Source: Chthoniobacterales bacterium
GTDB taxonomy: Bacteria > Verrucomicrobiota > Verrucomicrobiia > Chthoniobacterales > UBA10450
Reading direction: 5' to 3'
Length of the DNA stretch: 40,676 nucleotides
NCBI GenBank assembly: GCA_025934755.1
Contig: JAICWQ010000007.1
Span: 1-40,676, forward strand
A program made the position numbers and the translations under genes. This document shows, in pieces, positions 1 to 9,407 of the stretch. Numbering within the stretch: the first letter of the stretch is position 1; each line of letters begins with the position of its first letter. Under the pieces are notes generated by a model that saw only the letters and a list, made by a program, of their open reading frames with translations, was not told the origin of the DNA and made no database searches.

Positions 1-221
1 AATCGGGCAGATCCGCTGACGAACGGCACGTTCAGATCGTTCTCGGCGTGCTGGATGATTCCTTTCGGAATTTTGAGCGAATCGAGCTCGTGTTTCGCAA
101 CTTGTTTGGCATGACCACTCAACACCAAATGGACCTCATGGGCGGCGGCGTCGATTTGGTCCAGCAAACGCTGGAGATAAATCGAGCCGCTGGCGCCAGT
201 GGCGGCGATCACAAGTTTCAT
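1..221 (-). CDS. ubiX: Flavin prenyltransferase UbiX (partial, runs off left edge)
   Basis: Reverse strand from CAT at 219-221 reads MKLVIAATGASGSIYLQRLLDQIDAAAHEVHLVLSGHAKQVAKHELDSLKIPKGIIQHAENDLNVPF..., the UbiX/Pad1 N-terminal motif. The listed + ORF 48-374 is its antisense. Confidence 0.9.
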   Translation of the reverse strand, partial: MKLVIAATGASGSIYLQRLLDQIDAAAHEVHLVLSGHAKQVAKHELDSLKIPKGIIQHAENDLNVPFVSGSAR

Positions 222-226
222 CGGAT

Positions 227-252
227 TAGACACGAATTACACGGATTTTCAC
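227..252 (-). repeat. ATTCGTG-type short-period repeat, left arm of an inverted pair flanking the GxxExxY gene
   Basis: Reverse strand GTGAAAATCCGTGTAATTCGTGTCTA; 22/26 identical to 902-927 on the + strand. Confidence 0.75.
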
Positions 253-377
253 TAACGGGAACTAAAGACATACCGAACCCCTCCGATTCTCAAAAATGCC
301 CGAAGGATGGGATCTCTGTCCGGACTGAAGTCATAGCATTGCAGCAAGTCTCGACAAATTCCTCTCCGAACTGAATC

Positions 378-752
378 TCATAAGACAACCCTCTTCCATT
401 CCAGCGAGTCGCCACCGAAATTTACCAGCAAGCCGAGTCTGATCTTGGACGCAGCCAGGTAGTTCAACACTTGTTTCTTGTGGGCGTCACATAACTGTTC
501 AACGGCCTTTGCTTCGAACAAAATCTTGTCCCAAATAATGAAATCCGCGAAATACCTGTGGGGAAGGACAACTCCTTTGTAACTGACTGAATAGGGTCTT
601 TCCCGAGAAAATGGAATTCCGGCGCGACTCAGCTCCACAACGAGAGCATCCTTGTAGATGATTTCATCATGTCCCTTGCCCAGTAAACGGTGAATCTCCA
701 TGCAAAAACCGATAAGTTGAAAAGCTTCCTGTTTGTGAAGTAACTCACGCAT
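378..752 (-). CDS. GxxExxY family protein (PDDEXK-like fold)
   Basis: IHRLLGKGHDEIIYKDALVVEL...GIPFSRERPYSVSYKGVVLPHRYFADFIIWDKILFEAKAVEQL...Q.LNYLAASKIRLGLLVNFG, the characteristic GxxExxY layout. Confidence 0.88.
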   Translation of the reverse strand: MRELLHKQEAFQLIGFCMEIHRLLGKGHDEIIYKDALVVELSRAGIPFSRERPYSVSYKGVVLPHRYFADFIIWDKILFEAKAVEQLCDAHKKQVLNYLAASKIRLGLLVNFGGDSLEWKRVVL

Positions 753-804
753 CCGGGGGGACGTCGATTGTCACGCGTTACGGCGCTCAGAGTCAATCCG
801 TTTG

Positions 805-929
805 GAACTATTCGTGTGAATTCGTGAGTCCGTGTCAATCCAGTTTCCAACTATTCGTGTGAATTCGTGAAATTCGTGTCTACGCCGGTTTTCAACTATT
901 CGTGTGAATTCGTGAAATTCGTGTCTACG
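805..929 (+). repeat. Three tandem copies of AACTATTCGTGTGAATTCGTGAAATTCGTGTCTACG-like sequence
   Basis: AACTATTCGTGTGAATTCGTGA begins at 806, 849 and 894; internal 9-10 nt periodicity. Confidence 0.9.
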
Positions 930-936
930 ATTGTGC

Positions 937-1323
937 ATGGTGACAAAACTCTTACACACCCGTTATCGAGTGAAGGACTTGGAAAAAACGGTCGATTTTT
1001 ACAAGAACGTGCTCGGCTTGCAGGAAATCCGGCGACACACCTCCGGGCGCGGATCACAACTGGTGTTTTTCAAAGCTCCCGGAAGCGACGAGGAGATCGA
1101 GATCTGCAAATTCGACGAAAGCGGACCGGTGATCGTCGGCCCCGACCTGACTCATCTCGCCTTCGAAGTGGATGATCTCGAAAAATTTGCGGGCGAATCG
1201 GCCGCAAAAGGATATCCACTGTCGGACGGTCCCCATAAAACGTCGGGGGGCAGCGCGATAGCGTTTATCGACGCGCCCGAAGGCTACGAAATCGAACTGA
1301 TTCAACGCGGAAAAGATTTATAG
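937..1323 (+). CDS. VOC/glyoxalase family protein (lactoylglutathione lyase-like)
   Basis: MVTKLLHTRYRVKDLEKTVDFYKNVLGL...; ATG at 937 preferred over TTG at 931. Confidence 0.88.
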   Translation: MVTKLLHTRYRVKDLEKTVDFYKNVLGLQEIRRHTSGRGSQLVFFKAPGSDEEIEICKFDESGPVIVGPDLTHLAFEVDDLEKFAGESAAKGYPLSDGPHKTSGGSAIAFIDAPEGYEIELIQRGKDL

Positions 1324-1364
1324 CCGCTTGCGCGCATTGAATCTTTGCCGCTAATTTGCCGCCG

Positions 1365-2387
1365 ATGAATCGCTGGAATCGCGCCGGTTTCGTTTTTTGC
1401 GCGATCGCGTTTACTTCTCTTTGCTTTGCGGTTGAGCCGGCATCGGTTTCGCCCGACCAGGACAACGCGAACGAAATCCGGCCCACGGGCGTTCCTCATC
1501 GTCAGCATGCGAAAGTTAAAGCGTCGGCCGCTGCCGATTCGAACGAAAGTCCGACCCCGACCCCTAAATCCCGTCGCGCACATCGGGCGCCGCGCCCGCG
1601 CAGTTCTGACGACGATTCGATTTCAACTCAAACCGTCCCGGGCTCAATTCCGAAAACCACCGCGGTCTCCGTCATTGTCATCAATGCCGCCAGCGGACAG
1701 GTCATTTACGAGAAAAATGCCGATCAAATGCGCGCGCCGGCGAGCACGACAAAACTTCTCACCGGCCTGATTGTCGCTGAAAGCGGGAACCTCGATCGGC
1801 CGGTGGTTGTCCAGCAGACCGATACTTTGGCCGAACCGGTGAAGTTGAACATTAAGCCGGGCGACGTTTACCAGCGATTCGATTTGCTTCGGGCCTTGTT
1901 AGTCAAAAGTCCCAACGATGTCGCTCGTTGCGTGGCGCGAGACAACGCCGGCAGCATTGAAGCGTTCGCCGAGAAAATGAACCAGCGGGCTTACGCGATC
2001 GGAGCGCGCAACTCCCACTGGGTCAATCCGAACGGATTGCCCGACGCGCGGCAATATTCTACCGCTCGGGATTTATCGGCGATCGCACGCGTCGCATACG
2101 CCAACCCGATCATTCGGTCGATTGTGTGTCTTCCTCAGCTTAATTTCCGCTACGCGAACGGCCGAACCCGCGAGTTAGAGAACACGAATAAACTCCTGAA
2201 ACGACTGCCGTACTGCAACGGGATGAAGACCGGCTACACCGAAGCTGCAGGCAAATGCCTGATCGCGAGCGGGTCCCGGCCGGGCAAAGATATTATCGTG
2301 GTTGTGCTCGGCGACAGCCATTCCGGCGTCTGGAAAGACGCGGGCGCATTGCTCGCCTGGGCGCTCTGGAACCCGGCCGCTGGTTGA
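1365..2387 (+). CDS. D-alanyl-D-alanine carboxypeptidase, peptidase S11 (PBP5/DacA-like)
   Basis: ASTTKLLTGLIV (SxxK), SPNDVA (SxN) and KTGYTEAAG (KTG) motifs; N-terminal signal-like region. Confidence 0.9.
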   Translation: MNRWNRAGFVFCAIAFTSLCFAVEPASVSPDQDNANEIRPTGVPHRQHAKVKASAAADSNESPTPTPKSRRAHRAPRPRSSDDDSISTQTVPGSIPKTTAVSVIVINAASGQVIYEKNADQMRAPASTTKLLTGLIVAESGNLDRPVVVQQTDTLAEPVKLNIKPGDVYQRFDLLRALLVKSPNDVARCVARDNAGSIEAFAEKMNQRAYAIGARNSHWVNPNGLPDARQYSTARDLSAIARVAYANPIIRSIVCLPQLNFRYANGRTRELENTNKLLKRLPYCNGMKTGYTEAAGKCLIASGSRPGKDIIVVVLGDSHSGVWKDAGALLAWALWNPAAG

Positions 2388-2403
2388 GCTGAATCGCCGC
2401 CGG

Positions 2404-2691
2404 TTAGGGCGTGCGCGAGGCTGCCCAGTAACGCAGTAACGGACTCGGCATCAAAGCCGGATTGTGATCGACGTTATCCGGAGCGTCTGCTGGGACATCT
2501 TCCGGACCTTCCGCTGGCGGCGCCGGTTCTTCGCCGGGGACGCCGGGTTCTGTTGCATTGCTGGCGTATTTCGCGGTCAAGCGCTGCTCGAGAGTTTGAT
2601 TAGCAGCCGTGGTCTGAGAGGTGGTCGAACAAGCAGGCAGAAAGGCGAGACCGAGCAAGCAAAAGGCGATTTCAATTTTCATGGTGCGCAA
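2404..2691 (-). CDS. Small putative lipoprotein, hypothetical
   Basis: Lipobox-like FCLLGLAFLPAC followed by low-complexity Pro/Glu/Ala sequence. Confidence 0.6.
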   Translation of the reverse strand: MRTMKIEIAFCLLGLAFLPACSTTSQTTAANQTLEQRLTAKYASNATEPGVPGEEPAPPAEGPEDVPADAPDNVDHNPALMPSPLLRYWAASRTP

Positions 2692-2759
2692 AAACGTAAT
2701 TCAGTTACGCGTTTATAATTACTATAATTCGGCGAGCCATGGCAAGTACTTTTTTCTCA

Positions 2760-3629
2760 TCAGGAAAAACGGCTCAGAATGGGCCCCAGCTTCTCGATTG
2801 TCTCTCTCGGCCAGAGGCTTCGTTCAGTAGTGAGGGCCGCATCGAGCGCGAAATGCTCCGGCCAGTTCGGCTCCGTTGGAATTCTCGGGATTGCCTCCAG
2901 CAATACTTTCTTTGCCGCCTCCGCATTTGCCGTTAAATGACCAAAAACCGTCTGGGCCGAGACCGGTTCTTCCTCGGCTTTCCAGCAATCGTAATCGGTA
3001 ATCATCGCCATCGTGGCGAGGGCGATCTCCGCCTCGCGAGCCAACTTCGCTTCCGGCAGATTCGTCATCCCTATCACATCAAAACCGTGGCGCCGGTTGA
3101 GCTCCGATTCCGCGCGGGTGGAAAAGGCGGGCCCGTCCATGTTTACGTAAGTGCCCCCGTTGTGGACCGTGACCCCGACCTTTCTGGCCGACTCGGCCAG
3201 CATGCTGCGCAACTGAACACTGATCGGCTCGGCGAAAGAAATATGGGCGGCAATTCCTTGTCCGAAAAAAGTATGCTGCGTGCGCAAACTGGTGCGGTCG
3301 TAGAACTGCGACGGCAGCAGAATATCGCGCGGTTTGTATCTCTCCTGGAGACTGCCGACTGCGGTTACCGCGATGATCCAGCGGACGTTAACGGAGCGCA
3401 GCGCGTAAATATTCGCGCGATGATTCAATTCGTGCGGCAAGATCCGATGGCCGCGCGCGTGTCGCGGCAGGAAGTAGACCTCCCGGCCGCTGATGGTGCC
3501 GCCGATCAACGCGTCTGATGGCGAACCAAACGGGGTATCGACTTTATGCTCGGTCGCATCATGCAGTTGCTCCACTTGGTAAAGACCGCTGCCCCCAATG
3601 ACGCCTATTGCTGGTACGCCTGATTTCAT
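2760..3629 (-). CDS. mtnP: S-methyl-5'-thioadenosine phosphorylase
   Basis: IGVIGGSGLY, LPRHARGHRILPHELNHRANIYAL, MDGPAFSTRAES, IGMTNLPEAKLAREAEI motifs. Confidence 0.92.
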   Translation of the reverse strand: MKSGVPAIGVIGGSGLYQVEQLHDATEHKVDTPFGSPSDALIGGTISGREVYFLPRHARGHRILPHELNHRANIYALRSVNVRWIIAVTAVGSLQERYKPRDILLPSQFYDRTSLRTQHTFFGQGIAAHISFAEPISVQLRSMLAESARKVGVTVHNGGTYVNMDGPAFSTRAESELNRRHGFDVIGMTNLPEAKLAREAEIALATMAMITDYDCWKAEEEPVSAQTVFGHLTANAEAAKKVLLEAIPRIPTEPNWPEHFALDAALTTERSLWPRETIEKLGPILSRFS

Positions 3630-3724
3630 TCGGCCACCGATTTAATCGAAAAAATCGACAACTTGGAAAGCGGATAATCTCCCCGTGGCGGAGGCGACGC
3701 CGCGGTGTATTATTTCGCCCGCCG

Positions 3725-5110
3725 ATGCCCAAGTTTTTCATCAAAACCTACGGTTGCCAGATGAACGAGCGCGATTCGGAACAGGTCGCCCACTCTCTGA
3801 TCGAACGAGGTTACCAACGGGTCGAGAATGAATCGGACGCCGACGTGGTCTTGTTGAACACGTGCAGCGTTCGCGACATGGCCGATCAAAAGGCGGTTGG
3901 TAAAATGGGAATGCTGGGTCGGGTCGCTAAGGAACGGCCGGAGGTCGTTTTTGGTTTTCTGGGGTGCATGGCGCAGGCGCGCGGAGCCAACCTTCTCAAA
4001 GATCTGCCCCACTTGGACCTCGTCGTCGGGACCCAAAAGTTCCATCGGGTAGCCGAATACGTCCAAGATGCCCTGAACAACAAACGCAATCGGGCGATGG
4101 ACGATCCTCGATTTTCAATCGTCGACGTTGAGGTGGAAAAGGGATCGCAATCGACAATCCGCGAACAGCAACTAACGCCCAAACAGGCAACTGCGTTCGT
4201 TTCGATCATGCAAGGCTGCAATATGCACTGCACGTTTTGCATCGTTCCGCAGACCCGTGGGTCGGAGCGCAGCCGGTCGATTGAGGAAATTGTGGCCGAA
4301 GTCAGCGAGCTGGTTTCCCACGGGGTAAAAGACGTGACCTTGCTCGGCCAGATCGTCAACCTCTACGGCCGGCATGAATTTCCAAAAATCGGCAACAAGA
4401 GCCCGTTCGTGCAGTTACTCGAGACGATTCATGCGATCGATGGGTTGGAGCGCCTGCGATTCACTTCGCCGCATCCAATTGGTTTTCGCGAAGATCTGGT
4501 TGAGGCTTATCGGCGTCTGCCGAAGTTGGTCGACCATCTTCATTTGCCGCTGCAATCCGGTTCCAACAGAATCTTGAAAGCGATGCATCGCACCTATACC
4601 GCCGAGAGATACGTCGATCTTGTTCGACGGGTTCGCGCAGCCCGCGAGGGACTCGCTATCACGAGCGACATCATCGTCGGATTTCCAGGCGAGACGAATG
4701 ACGATTATCATCAGACAAAGAAACTTGTGCGAGAAATCGAATTCGATAATGCGTTTGTGTTTCGTTATTCACCGCGCCGCGACACGCCGGCTGCCGGAAT
4801 GCCCGGCCAGATCGATGAAAGGGTCAAGGAAGCGCGCAATCACGATTTGCTTGAAGTGGTGGATGATTGCGCACGCCGGATCAACGACCGACTGGTGGGA
4901 CGCACAACGCAGGTTCTTTGCGAAGGCCCGAGCAAAACGAACCGTTCTCGTCTAATGGGACGCACCCGCACCAACAAAATTGTTTTGTTCGAAAGCCCGG
5001 AAAATCTCACCGGCAAATTTGTCGACATACACATTGAACGGGCCACTGGATTCAGCCTTTACGGAACGCCCGTGGAATTGGAAACAAAAACTTCAATGGC
5101 CGCCGCATGA
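3725..5110 (+). CDS. miaB: tRNA-2-methylthio-N6-dimethylallyladenosine synthase
   Basis: KTYGCQMNERDSEQ, radical SAM GCNMHCTFCIVPQTRG, HLPLQSGSNRILKAMHR, DIIVGFPGET; ATG at 3725. Confidence 0.95.
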   Translation: MPKFFIKTYGCQMNERDSEQVAHSLIERGYQRVENESDADVVLLNTCSVRDMADQKAVGKMGMLGRVAKERPEVVFGFLGCMAQARGANLLKDLPHLDLVVGTQKFHRVAEYVQDALNNKRNRAMDDPRFSIVDVEVEKGSQSTIREQQLTPKQATAFVSIMQGCNMHCTFCIVPQTRGSERSRSIEEIVAEVSELVSHGVKDVTLLGQIVNLYGRHEFPKIGNKSPFVQLLETIHAIDGLERLRFTSPHPIGFREDLVEAYRRLPKLVDHLHLPLQSGSNRILKAMHRTYTAERYVDLVRRVRAAREGLAITSDIIVGFPGETNDDYHQTKKLVREIEFDNAFVFRYSPRRDTPAAGMPGQIDERVKEARNHDLLEVVDDCARRINDRLVGRTTQVLCEGPSKTNRSRLMGRTRTNKIVLFESPENLTGKFVDIHIERATGFSLYGTPVELETKTSMAAA

Positions 5111-5658
5111 TTTACGACTTCGATCTTCACACTATCGGTATCGTCGCTGGCACGCTGCTGGTCCTGATCAGTTTGCCCGGATTTATAAAGCCCGCCGTGG
5201 TCCAAAGCTGGGTCAAGAACTTGCCGCGCTCGCGCGTCGCGGGAGTCGTCTTGTTGACGGTCGTTCTGGTCTGGTCCTTCTGGCTCATCGCAACCATGGA
5301 AATGGGCGAGTTTTCAAGTTTTCGCCGGCCGCTCCTTATCATTTTGCCAATCGGTTATTTGCTGATCATCCGGTTCGTCGACGAATTTCTCGCAGTCCGG
5401 GCGCTCGGAATTTTATGCCTGCTCGCTGCTGAACCCCTTCTGGAGGCGGCGTTCTTCCGTTACGAAACAAGCCGGTTATTCCTCACGGTGCTCGCCTATC
5501 TGCTGATCGTCGCGGGCCTGTTCTGGGTGACGATGCCCTACCTGCTTCGCGACCACATTAATTGGAGCACCCACACGAACACGCGCTGGCACGCCGTCCA
5601 CGGCATCTTCGCGCTTTACGGCATCGCCATTCTCGCCTGCGCGTTTACTCAATACTGA
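5107..5658 (+). CDS. Hypothetical integral membrane protein
   Basis: 183 aa with several hydrophobic segments; ATGA overlap with miaB stop. Confidence 0.7.
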   Translation: MIYDFDLHTIGIVAGTLLVLISLPGFIKPAVVQSWVKNLPRSRVAGVVLLTVVLVWSFWLIATMEMGEFSSFRRPLLIILPIGYLLIIRFVDEFLAVRALGILCLLAAEPLLEAAFFRYETSRLFLTVLAYLLIVAGLFWVTMPYLLRDHINWSTHTNTRWHAVHGIFALYGIAILACAFTQY

Positions 5659-5664
5659 TTTGTC

Positions 5665-6600
5665 TTGAATCGAATCCTGGTGATTCGCGGCGGGGCGATC
5701 GGCGATTTCATCCTCACTCTGCCGGCGATCAAAACGCTCCGCGACGCCTACCCTGCGGCGCAGATCGATATCCTCGGCTACAGGCACATTGCAATTCTTG
5801 GAATGAACCAGTTTCACGCCGACCGGGTCCGCTCAATCGAATCCGCCGAGCTGTCGAGATTCTTTGCCAAAGACGCGGAGTTGCCTCACGAGCTGGCACT
5901 TTATTTTGCCAACTTCGATTTAATCATCAGCTATCTCTACGATCCGGACTCCATCTTCAAAAACAATCTCCGGCAGGCCGGCGCCAAGCGGATCATTCAC
6001 GGCCCGGCCAGGATCAACCATGACTCGCACGCGGCCAGGCAACTCGCGCAGCCAATCCAGGAAATCGAGTTAAAAATCTCAGACTTTGCCCCGAAGGTAT
6101 TCCCGTCGGGTGAAGATCGAGATCGCGCCGCGAAGTTCCTCATCGGACTAGATCGGCCAATCATTGCCCTGCATCCCGGGAGCGGAAGCGACAAGAAGAA
6201 TTGGCCTCTGCAAAACTGGGTCCAGCTTGGAGATCATTTGCTCAGAAACTTTTCCGGCTCGCTGGTGATTGTCGCTGGAGAAGCTGACGCATCGCAAATA
6301 AACCAACTGCACTCGGTGTGGCAATCTCCACGGGTCCGGTTTGCACAACATTGGCCGCTTCCCGAACTGGGAGCGCTGCTGAAAAACACAATCTTCGTCG
6401 GTCACGACAGCGGAATTTCGCATTTGGCAGCGGCCGCCGGCGCAAACTGTATTCTTCTGTTTGGCCCGACAGATCCCGCGATTTGGGCGCCTTTAAATGA
6501 AAATGTGCGGGTGATTCGTGCGCCGAACGGCGACTTGCAACAACCGGACCAGAATCAGGTGCGGGAAACATTGGAGGCTGTAATTAACACCGGCCTTTAG
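5665..6600 (+). CDS. Glycosyltransferase family 9 (heptosyltransferase-like)
   Basis: ILVIRGGAIGDFILTLPAIKTLRDAYP...IALHPGSGSDKKNWP...FVGHDSGISHLAAAAGANCILLFGPTDPAIWAP; TTG start. Confidence 0.88.
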   Translation: MNRILVIRGGAIGDFILTLPAIKTLRDAYPAAQIDILGYRHIAILGMNQFHADRVRSIESAELSRFFAKDAELPHELALYFANFDLIISYLYDPDSIFKNNLRQAGAKRIIHGPARINHDSHAARQLAQPIQEIELKISDFAPKVFPSGEDRDRAAKFLIGLDRPIIALHPGSGSDKKNWPLQNWVQLGDHLLRNFSGSLVIVAGEADASQINQLHSVWQSPRVRFAQHWPLPELGALLKNTIFVGHDSGISHLAAAAGANCILLFGPTDPAIWAPLNENVRVIRAPNGDLQQPDQNQVRETLEAVINTGL

Positions 6601-6850
6601 GCCGGTGCGTTCGCCGCGGTAACGAGGAACTGTTTTAACAGCTTCTTTGCCCTCGCCGCTACCTCGAAAAGCCGTTGAAACGGCTCATCCACGATGATGT
6701 CGATCTTAGAGGATGGCGAAAGCGCCGGCAGGCGCGACATGTTTGTAGCAAAATTCATTCTTATCCATCAAAAGCCCCGTCAGGAGCGGCATCCGAAGCC
6801 GGTGAACGTTCCATCCACCCGCGCGCTCGAAACCCCTGGCTGAAGCCAGG
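6588..6850. repeat. Cluster of REP-like small hairpins
   Basis: CACCGGCC-TTTA-GGCCGGTG (6588-6607), CTGTT-TT-AACAG (6630-6641), AGCCGTT-GA-AACGGCT (6670-6685), GCGCC-GGCA-GGCGC (6722-6735), CCTGGCT-GA-AGCCAGG (6835-6850). Confidence 0.85.
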
Positions 6851-6873
6851 CGTTAATGACATTGCCAATCCTG

Positions 6874-7971
6874 CTAGGAGCTGATGCGCATAGGCATCAG
6901 GACGTAGAGGAACGGCGTCTGAATTTTCAGGACGCCCGGACTCATTTCATCAATCAGATCCAGGAAAACTTCGTCTTCAGTCAATGCCCGCAGCGGCGCC
7001 ATGAAAAACTCGGGATTAAAGGCAATCGAGAAATCGCGCCCTTTGTATTGCACTGGAAGCGATTCCTTGGCTTCACCGACTTCTGGGGTGTTAGCCGTAA
7101 TGTCGATGTTGTTCTTGCTGAAGTTGAGCTTGATTGAGTTTGATTTCTCGCTCGCAAGAAGCGATACGCGCCGCAACGAATTCAGAAATGTTTCGCGCTC
7201 GAGAGTCACCCGTTCCTTCGCTTCGGCCGGAATGACCTGCTTATAATTCGGGTAATTACCCTCAATCAATTTCGAGACCAGCAACGTCTTGTTCAGGTCA
7301 AAGGCAATTTGACCGCTGGCCACGCTGACTTTGACATCGCCTTCATCAGTCAACAGCCGCTGCAGCTCGGTAACGGCCTTGGTTGGAACGATGATGTCCG
7401 CTTCCTGACTCCGCGGAATCTCCAGCTCGATATCAACCATCGCCAGACGACGTCCATCTGTTGCCACCAGGGTCAGCTTGTTGTCTTTGAAACTGAACAA
7501 CAGACCATTGAGAACGTAGCGAGTTTCATCCGTCGAGATGGCGTAGGAAGTTTTTCGCAAACCGTCTCGAAGGTCTTTTTGGCGAATGGTGACCACTTTC
7601 GCTTCTTCGAATTTCGGAAGCGGCGGAAATTCCTCTTCCGGCAAGCCCAATATCTTGAAAAAACTCTGGCCGCTCCGAATCGAAGCTGCGTTTTTACCAT
7701 CGACGTCGATTTGAATCTCGCTGGCGGGTAATTCGCGAACGATGTTGAACAACCGCCGGGCCGGCAGGGTCGTTGCCCCTTCCTTTTCCACCTCAGCCTC
7801 AAAGCTTCCCCGGACTCCCACGTCAAGATCGGTGGTCGTCAAATGAACCGCGCCGTCGTTCGCCTGCAGGAGCACGTTCGACAGAATTGGCAGCGTCGTC
7901 CGGGTGCTGACGACATTCTGGACCTGCTGCAAACCTTCGAGCAACTTTTCTTTAGTGGCGCTAAACTTCAT
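6874..7971 (-). CDS. dnaN: DNA polymerase III subunit beta (sliding clamp)
   Basis: MKFSATKEKLLEGLQQVQNVVSTRTTLPILSNVLLQ...LTTTDLDVGVRGSFEAEV...VATDGRRLAMV...YVLMPMRI. Confidence 0.95.
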   Translation of the reverse strand: MKFSATKEKLLEGLQQVQNVVSTRTTLPILSNVLLQANDGAVHLTTTDLDVGVRGSFEAEVEKEGATTLPARRLFNIVRELPASEIQIDVDGKNAASIRSGQSFFKILGLPEEEFPPLPKFEEAKVVTIRQKDLRDGLRKTSYAISTDETRYVLNGLLFSFKDNKLTLVATDGRRLAMVDIELEIPRSQEADIIVPTKAVTELQRLLTDEGDVKVSVASGQIAFDLNKTLLVSKLIEGNYPNYKQVIPAEAKERVTLERETFLNSLRRVSLLASEKSNSIKLNFSKNNIDITANTPEVGEAKESLPVQYKGRDFSIAFNPEFFMAPLRALTEDEVFLDLIDEMSPGVLKIQTPFLYVLMPMRISS

Positions 7972-8054
7972 GAAAACTGATCTGACTTAGATGTTAGGCG
8001 GCCTGTCTTATTCGGCAACCGCAAAGTCTTGTGCGTTGGGATCGACCGGTACAC

Positions 8055-9407
8055 TCAGCGTTGCAGTGAACTGTCGATAAACGAAATCGTTTGCCTGATG
8101 TTGTCCTGCTCCTTCATCCGTCTCTTCACCAATTTGCACGCGTGCAGAACCGTGCCGTGATCGCGACCTCCAAAGGCATCTCCAATTTCGTTGAGGGATG
8201 ACTTGGTCAACTCCCGCGCCAGATACATTGCCACCTGTCGCGGGAAGGCGATGCTGGCGGGCCGGCGTTTGCTCGTCATGTCGGCCAGACGCACATCGAA
8301 ATGCTCCGCTACCTTGCGTTGAATTTGCTCGATCGTAATCGAGGTCCGCGCTTCTTCCTGCAGGATGTCCTTCAGCAAATGCTCGATCACTTCCTGGGTG
8401 AGCGCTTTGCCGCTGAGCGACGCGAATGATGCCACCCGCATGAGCGCGCCTTCAAGTCGCCGCACGTTGCTGCGGATTCGATTGGCCAGAAATTCAAAAA
8501 TCTCGTCCGGCAACTTGATCTGCATGCCCCGGGCTTTTTTGCGCAAAATGGCGAGCCGCGTTTCAATCGCGGGCGGCTGAAGCTCGGCGGTCAGGCCCCA
8601 TTCGAACCGCGAAACCAGCCGGTGCTCGAGATTGGCGATTTCCGATGCCGGCCGATCACAGGAGAGCACAATCTGCTTGTGGCCATCGAAGAGAGTATTG
8701 AAGGTGTGGAAGAATTCCTCCTGCGAGCGTTCTTTGCCGGCCAGGAATTGGATGTCGTCGATGCAAAGCAAGTCGGCTTGACGATAGCGCTTCCGGAACT
8801 TCACCAGGTTGTTGTGCTGGATCGCGTCGATGAACTCGTTGATGAACAGTTCGCTCGAAAGATAAATCACTTTGGTATTTTTCTTTTTCCCGACGACGTA
8901 CTGCCCAATCGCCTGCATCAGGTGGGTTTTGCCGAGCCCGACGCCGCCGTAAATGAAAAGCGGGTTGTAAGTGCGCGCCGGAGCCTGGGCGACAGCCAGG
9001 GAAGCCGCGTGGGCGATTTCGTTGTTGGGGCCGATCACGAACGATTCAAAAGTGTTGCGGGGATTGAGCCCGAACGAACTCGTGCTCGCTGGTTTTGTGC
9101 TTCCGCCTGAATCGGCCTCTTTGGAAACCGTGGTCAATTCGGAATCGTCGACCGGTGATTCGGAGGAAATGAATTTTATTTCGCGCGACTCGCCGAGGGC
9201 AGTTAGCACCGCAGCCTCCAGGGCCACCATATGATTACTCTCGATCCAATACTGATAGATGTTGTTTGGAACACGAAAGCTCAGTGACTTGGGTGTCACG
9301 GCCGCGAGTTCGACGGCGGAAAACCAGCGCTTATATGTGTCGGCGCTGACGTGAGGTTTGAGGGCGGCCGAGAGTTTCTGCCAAAGCTGCGTACATTTCT
9401 CGTCCAT
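8055..9407 (-). CDS. dnaA: Chromosomal replication initiator protein DnaA
   Basis: Walker A GGVGLGKTHLMQAIG, LLCIDDIQFLAGKERSQEEFFHTFNTL, C-terminal signature GGRDHGTVLHACK; start chosen at ATG 9407 (MDEKCTQLW). Confidence 0.95.
   Translation of the reverse strand: MDEKCTQLWQKLSAALKPHVSADTYKRWFSAVELAAVTPKSLSFRVPNNIYQYWIESNHMVALEAAVLTALGESREIKFISSESPVDDSELTTVSKEADSGGSTKPASTSSFGLNPRNTFESFVIGPNNEIAHAASLAVAQAPARTYNPLFIYGGVGLGKTHLMQAIGQYVVGKKKNTKVIYLSSELFINEFIDAIQHNNLVKFRKRYRQADLLCIDDIQFLAGKERSQEEFFHTFNTLFDGHKQIVLSCDRPASEIANLEHRLVSRFEWGLTAELQPPAIETRLAILRKKARGMQIKLPDEIFEFLANRIRSNVRRLEGALMRVASFASLSGKALTQEVIEHLLKDILQEEARTSITIEQIQRKVAEHFDVRLADMTSKRRPASIAFPRQVAMYLARELTKSSLNEIGDAFGGRDHGTVLHACKLVKRRMKEQDNIRQTISFIDSSLQR

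Noticed and set aside
805-929. Repeats resembling a CRISPR array
   Set aside because: Only three copies with 43-45 nt period and almost no unique spacers; no cas genes in the window. Better explained as a short-period repeat array.
6675-6884. Small + strand ORF in the hairpin cluster
   Set aside because: Its sequence is built from the palindromic repeats; no protein-like features.
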